DNA of 34,109 nt, from positions 1 to 34,109 of the forward strand of contig CAYRVF010000053.1 of NCBI GenBank assembly GCA_964427535.1, in the 5' to 3' direction. Every line of letters starts with the position of its first letter. Positions within the stretch are counted from its first letter, which is position 1. The translations under genes were made by a program, and so were the position numbers. Positions 1-7,581 of this stretch are shown in pieces. Below the pieces are notes generated by a model. That model was not told the DNA's origin. It searched no databases and saw only the letters and a list, made by a program, of their open reading frames with translations. The stretch comes from CAYRVF01 sp964427535 (GTDB lineage: Bacteria > Chloroflexota > Ktedonobacteria > Ktedonobacterales > JADMIN01).

Positions 1-64
1 CTTCGCCATCCGTGAGGGCGGCCGCACCGTCGGCGCCGGCGCCGTCACCAAGGTCCAGGGCTAA
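1..64 (+). CDS. tuf: Elongation factor Tu, C-terminal end (partial)
   Basis: The first 20 codons seen here read FAIREGGRTVGAG followed by AVTKVQG and a TAA stop. This is the invariant C-terminal end of domain III of EF-Tu, the GTPase that brings aminoacyl-tRNA to the ribosome. Only the last residues are inside the window, so the GTPase domain cannot be checked. Its place just upstream of rpsJ matches the usual str-to-S10 junction. A hairpin terminator follows eight bases after the stop. Confidence 0.93.
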   Translation, partial: FAIREGGRTVGAGAVTKVQG

Positions 65-71
65 ACGGTCA

Positions 72-101
72 CTGGCTCCACTCCTTCGGGAGTGGGGCCA
101 G
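72..101 (+). terminator. Hairpin terminator or attenuator after tuf
   Basis: Bases 72-84 (CTGGCTCCACTCC) pair with 89-101 (GGAGTGGGGCCAG) as a 13-bp stem with one G-U pair, closed by a TTCG tetraloop. The following tract, catttgtgt, is only moderately T-rich, so termination may be partial. It would separate tuf from the S10 operon or tune read-through into it. Confidence 0.75.
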
Positions 102-273
102 CATTTGTGTGACGAATGTGTCGTCTGGCACTACCCGCGACACTGGCCAGACACGGCTAGCGACGCAACCAGACGGCGAGCTGACTCGTCGCGAAACAGC
201 ACTCGCATCCATTCGCGTTCCGTGGATGTGAGGAGAACGCTGCGATGAGGGACGCATCGGAGAAAAGCGGACA

Positions 274-588
274 ATGGCAACGACCAAACAGCGGATCCGC
301 ATCCGGCTCAAGGCATACGACCACCGGATTCTGGATCAGTCCGCGGCACAGATCGTCGATACGGCGCAGAGCACAGGCGCGCGCGTCTCGGGTCCGGTGC
401 CGCTGCCGACGGAGATCGCGAAGTACACCGTGCTGCGCTCGCCGTTCATCGACAAGGATTCCCGCGAACAGTTCGAGCTGCGCACGCACAAGCGCTTGAT
501 CGACATCGTGGATCCGACGACGAAGACCGTCGAGGCGCTGACCCGCCTGAACCTTCCGGCGGGCGTGGACATCGAGATCAAACTGTAG
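274..588 (+). CDS. rpsJ: Small subunit ribosomal protein S10
   Basis: The product is 104 residues, the normal S10 length, and shows the family pattern throughout. It has an N-terminal IRIRLKAYDHRILDQSA motif, a central GPVPLPT loop, and the KRLIDIVDPTTKTVEAL segment before the C-terminal strand. S10 binds the 30S head and, with NusB, takes part in transcription antitermination. The ATG follows a GGAG-like site at about 259. It is the first gene of the S10 operon here and is followed by an unusual 189-bp spacer before rplC. Confidence 0.97.
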   Translation: MATTKQRIRIRLKAYDHRILDQSAAQIVDTAQSTGARVSGPVPLPTEIAKYTVLRSPFIDKDSREQFELRTHKRLIDIVDPTTKTVEALTRLNLPAGVDIEIKL

Positions 589-777
589 TTTTGTAGCGAC
601 GAGTGCCGACGAACAGCGCCGGCACGAGGGGCTAGACGCTCGGAAGGCGCAATCGCGCCGCGTGTCTCTACAGAGCACTGCCGTCGATTTCTCGAAGGGC
701 AGACACAGGTGGACACGTCCCGCTCGCGGGCAACGACTATCTCGCGCCTCGTGACGCACGCTCGTGGGAGAACCAAC
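589..777 (+). promoter_or_regulatory. Structured spacer between rpsJ and rplC
   Basis: These 189 bp hold no convincing gene, while rpsJ and rplC are usually separated by only a few dozen bases. Several hairpins are visible. GTGCCG 603-608 pairs with CGGCAC 620-625, and GGCGC 646-650 with GCGCC 655-659. CTGCC 678-682 plus TCGA 684-687 pair with TCGA 692-695 plus GGCAG 698-702, and CCCG 719-722 pairs with CGGG 727-730. It may be a leader RNA for rplC; L4-dependent control of S10 operons is known in other bacteria. The role here is inference. Confidence 0.4.
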
Positions 778-1641
778 ATGTTGAGTGGACTTCTGGGCCG
801 CAAAGTGGGCATGACTCAAATCTTCGGCCCGAGTGGTGTGATCATTCCCGTCACGGTGATCGAGGCGGGTCCAAACACCGTGACACAGGTCAAGACGGTC
901 GGCACGGACGGCTATGAGGCCGTGCAGCTTGGCTTTGACAAGACGACCGCCAAGCATCTGACCCGCCCCGAGCTCGGGCACCTGGGCCATAGCCTGCCGC
1001 AGACGCAGCGTCAGCGACGCAAGCAGCAGCAAGAGCAGGCCCGCGCCCGGCAGGAGGCTCGCAAGCGCGAGCAGGCCGCGACCGAGACCCAGGCCGACGA
1101 GGCCGAGGCGCAGGGCGAGCAGGCCACCTCGACCGGGACGAGCGCGCGAGCGCAGCGCCGCCGCCGCCGTGGCTCCGGCAAGGCCCTTGGCCCCTTCCGG
1201 GTGCTGCGTGAGGTGCGCGTGGTCGGCGGAGACATGCCCGCCGTGGGTGATGAAGTGACCGTCGAGATGTTCGCCGAAGGCGAAGAGGTCGACGTCATCG
1301 GCACCTCGAAGGGCAAGGGCTTCGCGGGCGTCATGAAGCGGCATGGCTTCCGGGGCGGCCCGCGCACGCACGGCCAGTCTGACCGCTCGCGCGCACCTGG
1401 CTCGATCGGCCCAGGCACGACACCGGGCCGCGTGCTGAAGGGCACGCGCATGGCAGGCCGCATGGGCAACGACCGCGTGACCATCAAGGCGCTGCGTGTG
1501 GTACAGGCCGATCCCGAGCGCAACCTGCTGCTCGTCATGGGCTCCGTCCCAGGACCGAACGGCGGACTGGTAATCATCCGCAAGGGCGAGGCGCAGCTCG
1601 CGGTCGCCGCACGCCAGGGCGCCGAAGCGCAACGCGCGTAG
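778..1641 (+). CDS. rplC: Large subunit ribosomal protein L3 with internal insertion
   Basis: L3 is an early-assembly 23S rRNA-binding protein. Residues 1-70 (GLLGRKVGMTQIF, then VTVIEAGPNTVTQVKT) and 137-280 (GTSKGKGFAGVMKRHGF, PGSIGPGTTPGRVLKGTRMAGRMGN) match the family well. The protein is 287 residues, against about 205-215 in most bacteria. The excess is mainly an insertion at about residues 72-136, a Gln/Arg/Glu/Ala-rich, highly charged low-complexity stretch ending in a run of arginines. The reading frame also extends upstream, but the ATG at 778 is the start that matches the conserved N-terminus and has a GGGAG site in front of it. Confidence 0.96.
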   Translation: MLSGLLGRKVGMTQIFGPSGVIIPVTVIEAGPNTVTQVKTVGTDGYEAVQLGFDKTTAKHLTRPELGHLGHSLPQTQRQRRKQQQEQARARQEARKREQAATETQADEAEAQGEQATSTGTSARAQRRRRRGSGKALGPFRVLREVRVVGGDMPAVGDEVTVEMFAEGEEVDVIGTSKGKGFAGVMKRHGFRGGPRTHGQSDRSRAPGSIGPGTTPGRVLKGTRMAGRMGNDRVTIKALRVVQADPERNLLLVMGSVPGPNGGLVIIRKGEAQLAVAARQGAEAQRA

Positions 1642-1664
1642 AGGCGAGAGTGAGGAAAATGACA

Positions 1665-2546
1665 ATGCCCTCGGCAAGTGTATACGATATGGACGGCCAG
1701 GTCGTCCGCGAAGAAAACCTGGACGGTTACGTCTTTGGCTCCCCGGTGAATACGGCTGTGCTGCACCAGGTGGTGACCGCGCAGCTCATCAACCGGCGCC
1801 AGGGCACCGCGTCGACGAAGACACGTGCGATGGTCAGCGGCGGCAACTCCAAGCCCTATCGACAGAAGGGTACCGGGCGCGCCCGTCAAGGCTCGACCCG
1901 CGCGCCGCACTTCCGCGGTGGCGGCGCGGTGTTTGGCCCGCGGCCGCACTCGTACGATCGCAAGCTGCCGCGCAAGATCAAGCGCATCGCGATTCGCTCG
2001 GCGCTCTCAGACAAGGCCCGCAACGGCCGCATTCTGCTGATGGACGATCTCAACTTCGAGCAGCCGCGTACCAAGGACATGCTCGCACTGCTCGAGAAGC
2101 TGCCCCTCGAGGGCCGGCACGTGCTCGTGCTGATGCCGGAGCATAACCCGAATGTATTCCTCTCGGCGCGCAATATTCACCGCGTCAGGATGGGCAACGT
2201 CGCGGCCACCAACGTGGTCGAGCTGCTGAAGTACGACGATCTGCTGCTGCCAGTCTCGGCGGCGCAGCGTCTGGTGGAGCTCTTCGGCCAGGACGCCGAC
2301 GACGCCATCCAGATGCGCCGCCATCCCCGTGTGGTGCTGCGCCGCAAGGCTCGCGAGGCCGCTAGGGCCGCACAGCGCACTGCTGGTGCGACTCCCGCCG
2401 CCGCGGCCACCCCGACGACCACACGTCGCGCGCGCGCCACGACGGCAACGGCGACGGCTGAGAGCGCCACGACGCAGCCCGAGACGCCGTCCGCCGGTGG
2501 CAACACGTCGCCGCGCACGCGCCGCAGTCGGACGCAGGAGGAATAA
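1665..2546 (+). CDS. rplD: Large subunit ribosomal protein L4 with long C-terminal tail
   Basis: L4 lines the peptide exit tunnel and in some bacteria represses its own operon. Family signatures are the KTRAMVSGGNSKPYRQKGTGRARQGS loop region around residues 45-75 and GPRPHSYDRKLPRKIK after it. The globular part ends near residue 210. The protein then continues for about 85 residues as an Ala/Thr/Arg/Pro-rich tail ending RTRRSRTQEE, so the total is 293 against about 205. The ATG at 1665 is chosen because GAGG at 1652-1655 lies nine bases upstream; ATG 1659 and GTG 1650 are less well spaced alternatives. Confidence 0.95.
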   Translation: MPSASVYDMDGQVVREENLDGYVFGSPVNTAVLHQVVTAQLINRRQGTASTKTRAMVSGGNSKPYRQKGTGRARQGSTRAPHFRGGGAVFGPRPHSYDRKLPRKIKRIAIRSALSDKARNGRILLMDDLNFEQPRTKDMLALLEKLPLEGRHVLVLMPEHNPNVFLSARNIHRVRMGNVAATNVVELLKYDDLLLPVSAAQRLVELFGQDADDAIQMRRHPRVVLRRKAREAARAAQRTAGATPAAAATPTTTRRARATTATATAESATTQPETPSAGGNTSPRTRRSRTQEE

Positions 2547-2549
2547 CCA

Positions 2550-2885
2550 ATGGAAATCACAGAAGTCATTCGGCGCGGCATCATCACCGAAGAGAGTGTG
2601 CGCCTGCAGAACCTCCGGCCGACTCAGGGCAACGATGCGGCGCGCAGCCGGGTGATTCCGCGCTACACCTTTCAGGTGCATCCAGACGCGACGAAGTACC
2701 AGGTCCGTCTGGCCGTCGAGCAGCTCTTCGGCGTGAAGGTCGTCAAGGTCAACACGCTCACGATGCCGGGCAAAGCGCGCACACTGCGCACGCGCAAGGG
2801 GTTCTTCCGCAAGGAGGCGCGCCCCTGGAAGAAGGCAGTTGTTACGCTCGCCGACGGTGAGACGATCGCCGAGCTACAGGCGTAG
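2550..2885 (+). CDS. rplW: Large subunit ribosomal protein L23
   Basis: The 111-residue product has the L23 core: YTFQVHPDATKYQVRLAVEQLFGVKVVKVNT, then the basic extended loop MPGKARTLRTRKGFFRKEARPWKKA. L23 sits at the tunnel exit and is the docking site for trigger factor and SRP. The N-terminal EVIRRGIITEESVRLQ is typical. A loop of roughly a dozen residues before the first core strand (about 25-37) is longer than usual. A strong GGAGG site at the end of rplD lies eight bases before the ATG, which suggests translational coupling. Confidence 0.96.
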   Translation: MEITEVIRRGIITEESVRLQNLRPTQGNDAARSRVIPRYTFQVHPDATKYQVRLAVEQLFGVKVVKVNTLTMPGKARTLRTRKGFFRKEARPWKKAVVTLADGETIAELQA

Positions 2886-2909
2886 GCCGGGACTGGAGAG
2901 GACAGAGAG

Positions 2910-3746
2910 ATGCCAGTTCGTAATTACAAGCCCACGTCGCCAGGGCGACGCGGCATGTCGGTCTCCACATTCGAGGAGATCACCCGGTCGAAGCCCGAGC
3001 GCTCGCTGATCTCGAAGAAGACCTCGAAGGCGGGGCGCAACAACCAGGGCAAGATCACCGCGCGTCATCGTGGCGGTGGCGTGAAGCGCCGCTACCGTGA
3101 GATCGATTTCAAGCGCAATAAATTCGGCATTCCGGCGAAGGTCTTCTCGATCGAGTATGACCCGAACCGCTCCGCGCGCATCGCGCTGTTGCACTACGTC
3201 GACGGCGAGAAGCGCTACATCATCGCGCCGTATGGTCTGCACGTCGGCGACCGTGTCATGAGCGGGCCGGACGCCGAGATTCGCGTCGGCAACGCCCTGC
3301 CGCTCAAGAACATCCCGACCGGCACCGTGATTCACAACATCGAACTGTACCCCGGCCGCGGCGGGCAAATCGTCCGCAGCGCGGGCGGCCAGGCACAGCT
3401 CATGGCGAAGGAGGGCGATTACGCGCAGGTGCGCTTGCCCTCCAACGAGCAGCGGCTCATTCACATCAACTGCATGGCGACCATCGGGCAGGTGGGCAAT
3501 CTCGACCACGAAAACGTCTCCATCGGCAAGGCTGGGCGCTCGCGCTACCTCGGCCGTCGCCCGCATGTACGCGGCTCGGTGATGAATCCGGTGGATCACC
3601 CGCATGGTGGTGGTGAGGGTCGCGCGCCGATCGGCGGACAGCCCCAGACGCCGTGGGGCAAGCCCGCGATGGGACTCAGGACGCGTCACAACAAGCGCAC
3701 AGACAAGTTCATTCTGCGGCGCCGCAATGCCGGCAGGGGCCGGTAG
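2910..3746 (+). CDS. rplB: Large subunit ribosomal protein L2
   Basis: At 278 residues this is a full-length L2, one of the proteins next to the peptidyl transferase centre and needed for subunit association. The N-terminal RNA-binding domain shows NNQGKITARHRGGGVKRRYR. The C-terminal domain shows NPVDHPHGGGEGRAPIG, with the conserved histidine region, and then TPWGKPA. The C-terminus is basic (KFILRRRNAGRGR). The ATG has GGAGAGGACAGAG in front. The length and domain order are unremarkable. Confidence 0.98.
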   Translation: MPVRNYKPTSPGRRGMSVSTFEEITRSKPERSLISKKTSKAGRNNQGKITARHRGGGVKRRYREIDFKRNKFGIPAKVFSIEYDPNRSARIALLHYVDGEKRYIIAPYGLHVGDRVMSGPDAEIRVGNALPLKNIPTGTVIHNIELYPGRGGQIVRSAGGQAQLMAKEGDYAQVRLPSNEQRLIHINCMATIGQVGNLDHENVSIGKAGRSRYLGRRPHVRGSVMNPVDHPHGGGEGRAPIGGQPQTPWGKPAMGLRTRHNKRTDKFILRRRNAGRGR

Positions 3747-3772
3747 TCTAGTCGGATCGAAGTGAGGTAGCT

Positions 3773-4060
3773 ATGTCGCGTTCGACAAAGAAAGGCCCCT
3801 ACGTCCATCCTTCCCTTCTCAAGAAGGTGGTCGCGATGGTCCGGGGCGGTGACAAGCGCGTTATCAAGACGTGGTCGCGCGCTTCAACGATTCTGCCGCA
3901 GATGGTCGGCTTGACCATCGCCGTTCACAACGGCAAGCAGCATGTGCCGGTCTATGTCACTGAGAACATGGTCGGCCATAAGCTTGGCGAGTTCGCACCT
4001 ACGCGCCACTTCCGCGGCCACGCTGGCAGCCGGGATGAGCGCACTGGTCGCGTGCGCTAA
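3773..4060 (+). CDS. rpsS: Small subunit ribosomal protein S19
   Basis: The 95-residue protein begins SRSTKKGPYVHPSLLKKV and continues KTWSRASTILPQMVGLTIAVHNGKQHVPVYVTENMVGHKLGEF, which is diagnostic of S19. S19 lies in the 30S head next to S13 and the A-site tRNA. A GAGG site at 3764-3767 sets the ATG start. It lies between rplB and rplV as in nearly all S10 operons. Confidence 0.97.
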   Translation: MSRSTKKGPYVHPSLLKKVVAMVRGGDKRVIKTWSRASTILPQMVGLTIAVHNGKQHVPVYVTENMVGHKLGEFAPTRHFRGHAGSRDERTGRVR

Positions 4061-4075
4061 CGCGGGGAGAAGAAG

Positions 4076-4456
4076 ATGCTCACACGGGCTATTGCCAAAA
4101 ACGTTGGCCATCCGCCCCGCAAAGTCCGGCGCGTGACCGACACGATTCGTGGCCGCCGCGTCACCGAGGCGCTGGCGATCTTGCAGTTCCTGCCGAACGC
4201 ACCCGCGCGGGACGTCTACAAGGTGCTTGCCTCGGCCGCGGCCAACGCCGAAAACAACTACAGCATGGACCCCAACGAACTGTGGGTCGTAAACGCTATC
4301 GCCGATGAAGGCGTGACGATCAAGCGCTTCCGCGCACGCCCGCATGGCCGTGCGTCGCGCATCATGCGCCGCTCGTCGCACATCACGGTTCTGGTCTCGG
4401 ACAACCCGGCCGATATTCCGCAGCGCGCTCGTGAGAACGCCCGGAAGCAGCGATAG
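4076..4456 (+). CDS. rplV: Large subunit ribosomal protein L22
   Basis: The 126-residue product has the L22 fold signatures AKNVGHPPRKVRRVTDTIRGR at the N-terminus and KRFRARPHGRASRIMRRSSHITVLVSD at the end. The latter forms the long beta-hairpin that reaches into the exit tunnel. A short basic tail of about 17 residues follows, slightly longer than in Escherichia coli (110 aa). It is 15 bases after rpsS, with GGGGAGAAG before the ATG. Confidence 0.96.
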   Translation: MLTRAIAKNVGHPPRKVRRVTDTIRGRRVTEALAILQFLPNAPARDVYKVLASAAANAENNYSMDPNELWVVNAIADEGVTIKRFRARPHGRASRIMRRSSHITVLVSDNPADIPQRARENARKQR

Positions 4457-4473
4457 ACGGAGGAGGAACTCGC

Positions 4474-5544
4474 TTGGGACATAAGGTTCATCCAACCGGC
4501 TTTCGGCTGGGCGTCATTAAGGGGTGGGATTCGCGCTGGTACGCGAACCGCAACTATAAGGACCTGCTGGCCGAGGACCGAAAGCTTCGCGAACTGATTC
4601 TGAAGCGGCTCTCGAACGCGGCGATCTCGCGCATTGAGATCGAGCGCGTGGCGGGTACGCAGATTTCGATCGCTATTCACACCGCCAAGCCGGGCATCGT
4701 CATCGGCAAGAGCGGCGAGAGTGTCGATCGCCTGCGCGCCCAGCTCGAGAACGCGACGAAGAAAAAGATTCGCCTCAACATCCTGGAGATTCGCAACCCC
4801 GACGTTGACGCGAACCTGGTCGCCCGCAGCATTGCGGACCAGATCGAGAAGCGCGTCTCGTTCCGTCGGGCGATGAAGCAGGGCGTGCAGAAGTCGATGC
4901 GCGCGGGCGCGAAGGGCATCCGGGTCGTCATTGGCGGCCGGCTCGGCGGCGCCGAGATCGCGCGCACCGAGAAAGAAGCCGAGGGCAGCGTTCCCCTGCA
5001 GACGCTGCGCGCCGACATCGACTACGGTCTGGCCGAGGCGCACACCACCTACGGTGTCATCGGCGTGAAGGTCTGGATCTACCACGGCGACGTGCTGCCC
5101 GACCGCGCGCGCGCCCAGGGCCTGGGAGGCGTGCAGTCGACTCCGGCCGAGGTGCCGCAGATTGGCGAGCGCGTCGGCGCCGGGCGGGGTGACCGCCGTG
5201 GCGGTGGCGATCGTGGTCCCCGTGGCGGCGGCCCGCGCTCGGGTGGCCCTGGTGGCGCTCGCGGTGGCGCCGACCGTGGCCCACGTGGCGGCGCACGTGC
5301 CGGTGGCGTAGCGACGGGTGAGCGGCGGCAGACCGGCCAGGGTGGCCCTGGCGGCGCCCCACGCGGCTCGCGCTCGGCCACTACCGAGTCTGGCCCGACA
5401 CGCGCCGGTGCGGCCTCTGGCCGGAGGACCACGCCCGAGGTGACGGGGAGCGGCCCCGCCGCGCACGAGTTCCCGGCTCCGGCGCCGACCGCCCAGCCAG
5501 AGAACACGACTCCGCCAGCGACGCCTGAGGAGTCCGGATCGTAA
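4474..5544 (+). CDS. rpsC: Small subunit ribosomal protein S3 with RGG-rich tail
   Basis: S3 forms part of the mRNA entry channel and of the ribosomal helicase with S4 and S5. The start is TTG at 4474, placed by GGAGGAGG at about 4459-4466 and by the universal GHKVHPTGFRLG N-terminus. The type II KH domain shows IVIGKSG at residues 75-81. The C-terminal S3 domain shows GIRVVIGGRLGGAEIARTE and DIDYGLAEAHTTYGVIGVKVWIYHGD. The core ends near residue 215, but the protein runs to 356. Residues about 235-305 are full of RGG, RGP and GGR triplets, and the last 50 residues are Pro/Thr/Ala-rich with acidic residues at the end. Such a tail is normally absent or short. Confidence 0.96.
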   Translation: MGHKVHPTGFRLGVIKGWDSRWYANRNYKDLLAEDRKLRELILKRLSNAAISRIEIERVAGTQISIAIHTAKPGIVIGKSGESVDRLRAQLENATKKKIRLNILEIRNPDVDANLVARSIADQIEKRVSFRRAMKQGVQKSMRAGAKGIRVVIGGRLGGAEIARTEKEAEGSVPLQTLRADIDYGLAEAHTTYGVIGVKVWIYHGDVLPDRARAQGLGGVQSTPAEVPQIGERVGAGRGDRRGGGDRGPRGGGPRSGGPGGARGGADRGPRGGARAGGVATGERRQTGQGGPGGAPRGSRSATTESGPTRAGAASGRRTTPEVTGSGPAAHEFPAPAPTAQPENTTPPATPEESGS

Positions 5545-5655
5545 TAGCGCGGCGGGCGCGAGACGCCCAAAGCGCATGGAGGTGTGGCCGCTCGCGCGCC
5601 TGGCTCGTCAGCAGACGGGCGGGAGCAGAGCAGCCGGCGAACTGGAGCGACTGCC

Positions 5656-6087
5656 ATGTTACTGGCACCATCGAGAACGAAGTTTCGCAAGCAGCATCGC
5701 GGCCGGATGAAGGGCAAGGCGTTGCGCGGCAATACCGTCGCGTTCGGCGAATTTGGCCTGCAGGCGCTCGAGCCCATCTGGCTGGAGGCCCGGCAGATCG
5801 AGGCCGCCCGTATCGCGATGACCCGCTATATCAAGCGCGGAGGCAAGGTCTGGATTCGGGTCTTCCCGGACAAGCCCGTCACCTCCAAGCCCGCCGAGAC
5901 CCGCATGGGCTCCGGTAAGGGCGCGCCCGACCACTGGGTCGCGGTCGTCAAGCCGGGCCGGGTGCTGTTCGAGCTGGGCGGAGTCCGCGAGGACGTGGCC
6001 AAAGAGGCCATGCGGCTCGCGGCCAACAAACTACCGATTCAGACCAAGTTCATCGTGCGACAGGAGGCGGAAGGTGTCGAAGCTTAG
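5656..6087 (+). CDS. rplP: Large subunit ribosomal protein L16
   Basis: The 143-residue product begins LLAPSRTKFRKQHRGRMKG and contains RQIEAARIAMTRYIKRGGKVWIRVFPDKPVT and GSGKGAPDHWVAVVKPGRVLFEL, the standard L16 motifs. L16 organises the A-site tRNA region of the 50S subunit. The frame is open further upstream, but the ATG at 5656 gives the conserved N-terminus. The 111-bp gap after rpsC holds a small hairpin (GGGCG 5554-5558 with CGCCC 5564-5568). The end overlaps rpmC by 14 bases. Confidence 0.97.
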   Translation: MLLAPSRTKFRKQHRGRMKGKALRGNTVAFGEFGLQALEPIWLEARQIEAARIAMTRYIKRGGKVWIRVFPDKPVTSKPAETRMGSGKGAPDHWVAVVKPGRVLFELGGVREDVAKEAMRLAANKLPIQTKFIVRQEAEGVEA

Positions 6088-6337
6088 CGAACGCCGCCGC
6101 GAGATCCAGGCGATGGACGAGGCCACGGCGCAGCGCGAGCTCGCCGAGTTGCGACGCCGGCTCTTCGAGCTGCGTCTGCAGAAGGAGCGCGGCGAGGTCC
6201 GGAATAACCGCCAGTTCGCGCAGATCAAGGCCGACATCGCGCGGCTGATGTTTCATCTTAGCGAGCTGCGCCTTGCCGGGCAGCTCGAAGCAGAAGGCGG
6301 GCTGGCGACGGCCAGTGCCACCGCGGAAGAGGAGTAA
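6074..6337 (+). CDS. rpmC: Large subunit ribosomal protein L29
   Basis: This short helical-hairpin protein of the tunnel exit is 87 residues, against 60-70 usually. It shows the ELAELRRRLFELRLQKERGEVRNNRQFAQIKADIARL pattern of the family. The start is GTG at 6074, inside the end of rplP, with GGAGGCGGAAG upstream, so it is translationally coupled. The C-terminal 20 residues (Ala/Thr/Glu) extend beyond the usual fold. Confidence 0.93.
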   Translation: MSKLSERRREIQAMDEATAQRELAELRRRLFELRLQKERGEVRNNRQFAQIKADIARLMFHLSELRLAGQLEAEGGLATASATAEEE

Positions 6338-6340
6338 CCC

Positions 6341-6703
6341 ATGACAACGCCCGTACAGCCGGGGACACCCTCGGGTGAGGCGTCCACTCCCCAGCGCGGA
6401 CGCCGGCAACAGAAGGTCGGACGGGTCACGAGCGACAAGATGCAGAAGACCATCGTCGTCGCCGTCGAGACGCTCAAGCGCCACCCGATCTACAAGCGGA
6501 CCTACCGTCAGACCGTCAAGTTCAAGGCACACGACGAGCAGAACGATGCCCGCATCGGCGACATCGTGCGCATCGAAGAGACGCGCCCCCTGAGCAAGGA
6601 CAAGCGCTGGCGCCTGGTGGAGATTCTCCAGCAGGCCAATCAGGTGACACCGGTCGAGCAGGCCGCACAGCAGCTCGGCACTCCGATAGAGAGAGAGCGC
6701 TAG
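6341..6703 (+). CDS. rpsQ: Small subunit ribosomal protein S17
   Basis: The OB-fold core KVGRVTSDKMQKTIVVAVETLKRHPIYKRTYRQTVKFKAHDE, then GDIVRIEETRPLSKDKRWRLVEI, identifies S17, a primary 16S rRNA binder. The core occupies about residues 25-100 of 120. An N-terminal stretch of about 24 Pro/Gly/Thr-rich residues and a C-terminal tail of about 20 are additions to the usual 80-90 residue protein. The ATG follows GAAGAGGAG at the end of rpmC, and the stop touches the start of rplN. Confidence 0.95.
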   Translation: MTTPVQPGTPSGEASTPQRGRRQQKVGRVTSDKMQKTIVVAVETLKRHPIYKRTYRQTVKFKAHDEQNDARIGDIVRIEETRPLSKDKRWRLVEILQQANQVTPVEQAAQQLGTPIERER

Positions 6704-7072
6704 ATGATTATGCCCCAGACACGCCTGCGTGTCGCGGACAACACTGGCGCCAAAGAGATCATGTGCATCCGCGTGCTCGGCAGCTCGAACAAGCGCTGGG
6801 CAGGCGTCGGCGACATCATCAAAGCCTCCGTCAAGGAGGCCCAGCCGAACGGCACCGTCAAGAAGGGCGAGGTCGTCACGGCGGTGGTGGTGCGCGTCGC
6901 CAAGGAGTATGGCCGGGCGGATGGCAGCTACATCCGCTTCGACGAGAACGCCGCCGTCATCATCTCCGCCGGCAACAACCCGCGTGGCACACGTATCTTT
7001 GGCCCGGTCGCGCGTGAGCTGCGCGACAAGAACTTTATGAAGATTATTTCGCTCGCGCCCGAGGTTCTGTAG
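6704..7072 (+). CDS. rplN: Large subunit ribosomal protein L14
   Basis: This is a 122-residue protein of standard length, with MIMPQTRLRVADNTGAKEIMCIRVLG at the start and GTRIFGPVARELRDKNFMKIISLAPEVL at the end. L14 contacts L19 and the 30S subunit in an intersubunit bridge. The ATG directly follows the rpsQ stop codon without a gap. A 119-bp spacer follows before rplX and contains small hairpins (GCGCG/CGCGC and GGCGC/GCGCC). Confidence 0.98.
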   Translation: MIMPQTRLRVADNTGAKEIMCIRVLGSSNKRWAGVGDIIKASVKEAQPNGTVKKGEVVTAVVVRVAKEYGRADGSYIRFDENAAVIISAGNNPRGTRIFGPVARELRDKNFMKIISLAPEVL

Positions 7073-7191
7073 TATACTGAATGGTTGGGGTGCGTCGACT
7101 GCGCGTGGATCGCGCGAGCGGCGCATGCCATCAGCGCCAGAAGATACGGGCGCATGAAGAAGGCCAAAGGGCAAGGGAGAGGCGGAACACT

Positions 7192-7578
7192 ATGGCAGCC
7201 AAGACGCGACAACCAAAGCCCCTGCACCTGGCCAAGCTGCACGTGCATAAGGGAGATACCGTTCTCGTGCTCGCGGGCAAAGACCGCGGCAAACGTGGCA
7301 CCGTACAGCGTGCGATGCCGCGCGAGAACAAGGTGATCGTCGAAGGTCTCAATATCGCCAAGAAGCATGTGCGCGCGGGCCGGGCAGGGGTACAACCGGG
7401 CATCATCGAGAAGCCCATGCCGCTGCATGCGTCGAACGTGCAGGTCGTCTGCACTGAGTGCGGCAAGCCGACGCGCATCGCCCACGAGCGTGTGCCGATG
7501 GGCGCCGATCAGAAAGAGCGCGTGCGGCGCGTGTGCAAGCAGTGCGGTCAGCCGATCGCCGAACATACGAGGGAATAA
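7192..7578 (+). CDS. rplX: Large subunit ribosomal protein L24 with zinc-ribbon C-terminus
   Basis: The 128-residue product has the N-terminal KOW motif (LHVHKGDTVLVLAGKDRGKRGTVQRAMP) that starts 50S assembly. This is followed by GLNIAKKHVR and the conserved IIEKPMPLHASNVQVV segment. The C-terminus carries CTEC and CKQC pairs separated by about 25 residues, a zinc-ribbon end seen in L24 of many bacteria. The ATG at 7192 follows GGGAGAGG and begins the conserved N-terminal region; the frame is open upstream without homology. Confidence 0.95.
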   Translation: MAAKTRQPKPLHLAKLHVHKGDTVLVLAGKDRGKRGTVQRAMPRENKVIVEGLNIAKKHVRAGRAGVQPGIIEKPMPLHASNVQVVCTECGKPTRIAHERVPMGADQKERVRRVCKQCGQPIAEHTRE

Positions 7579-7581
7579 GCA

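Noticed and set aside
157..1677. A 506-codon minus-strand reading frame across rpsJ and rplC
   Set aside because: It is an antisense shadow caused by the high GC content; the opposite strand carries clear S10 and L3 genes.
7073..7078. TATACT after rplN as a -10 promoter element for rplX
   Set aside because: No recognisable -35 element lies 15-19 bases upstream.
7441..7548. The zinc ribbon of L24 as a new fusion
   Set aside because: A cysteine-rich C-terminal end is present in L24 of many bacteria.
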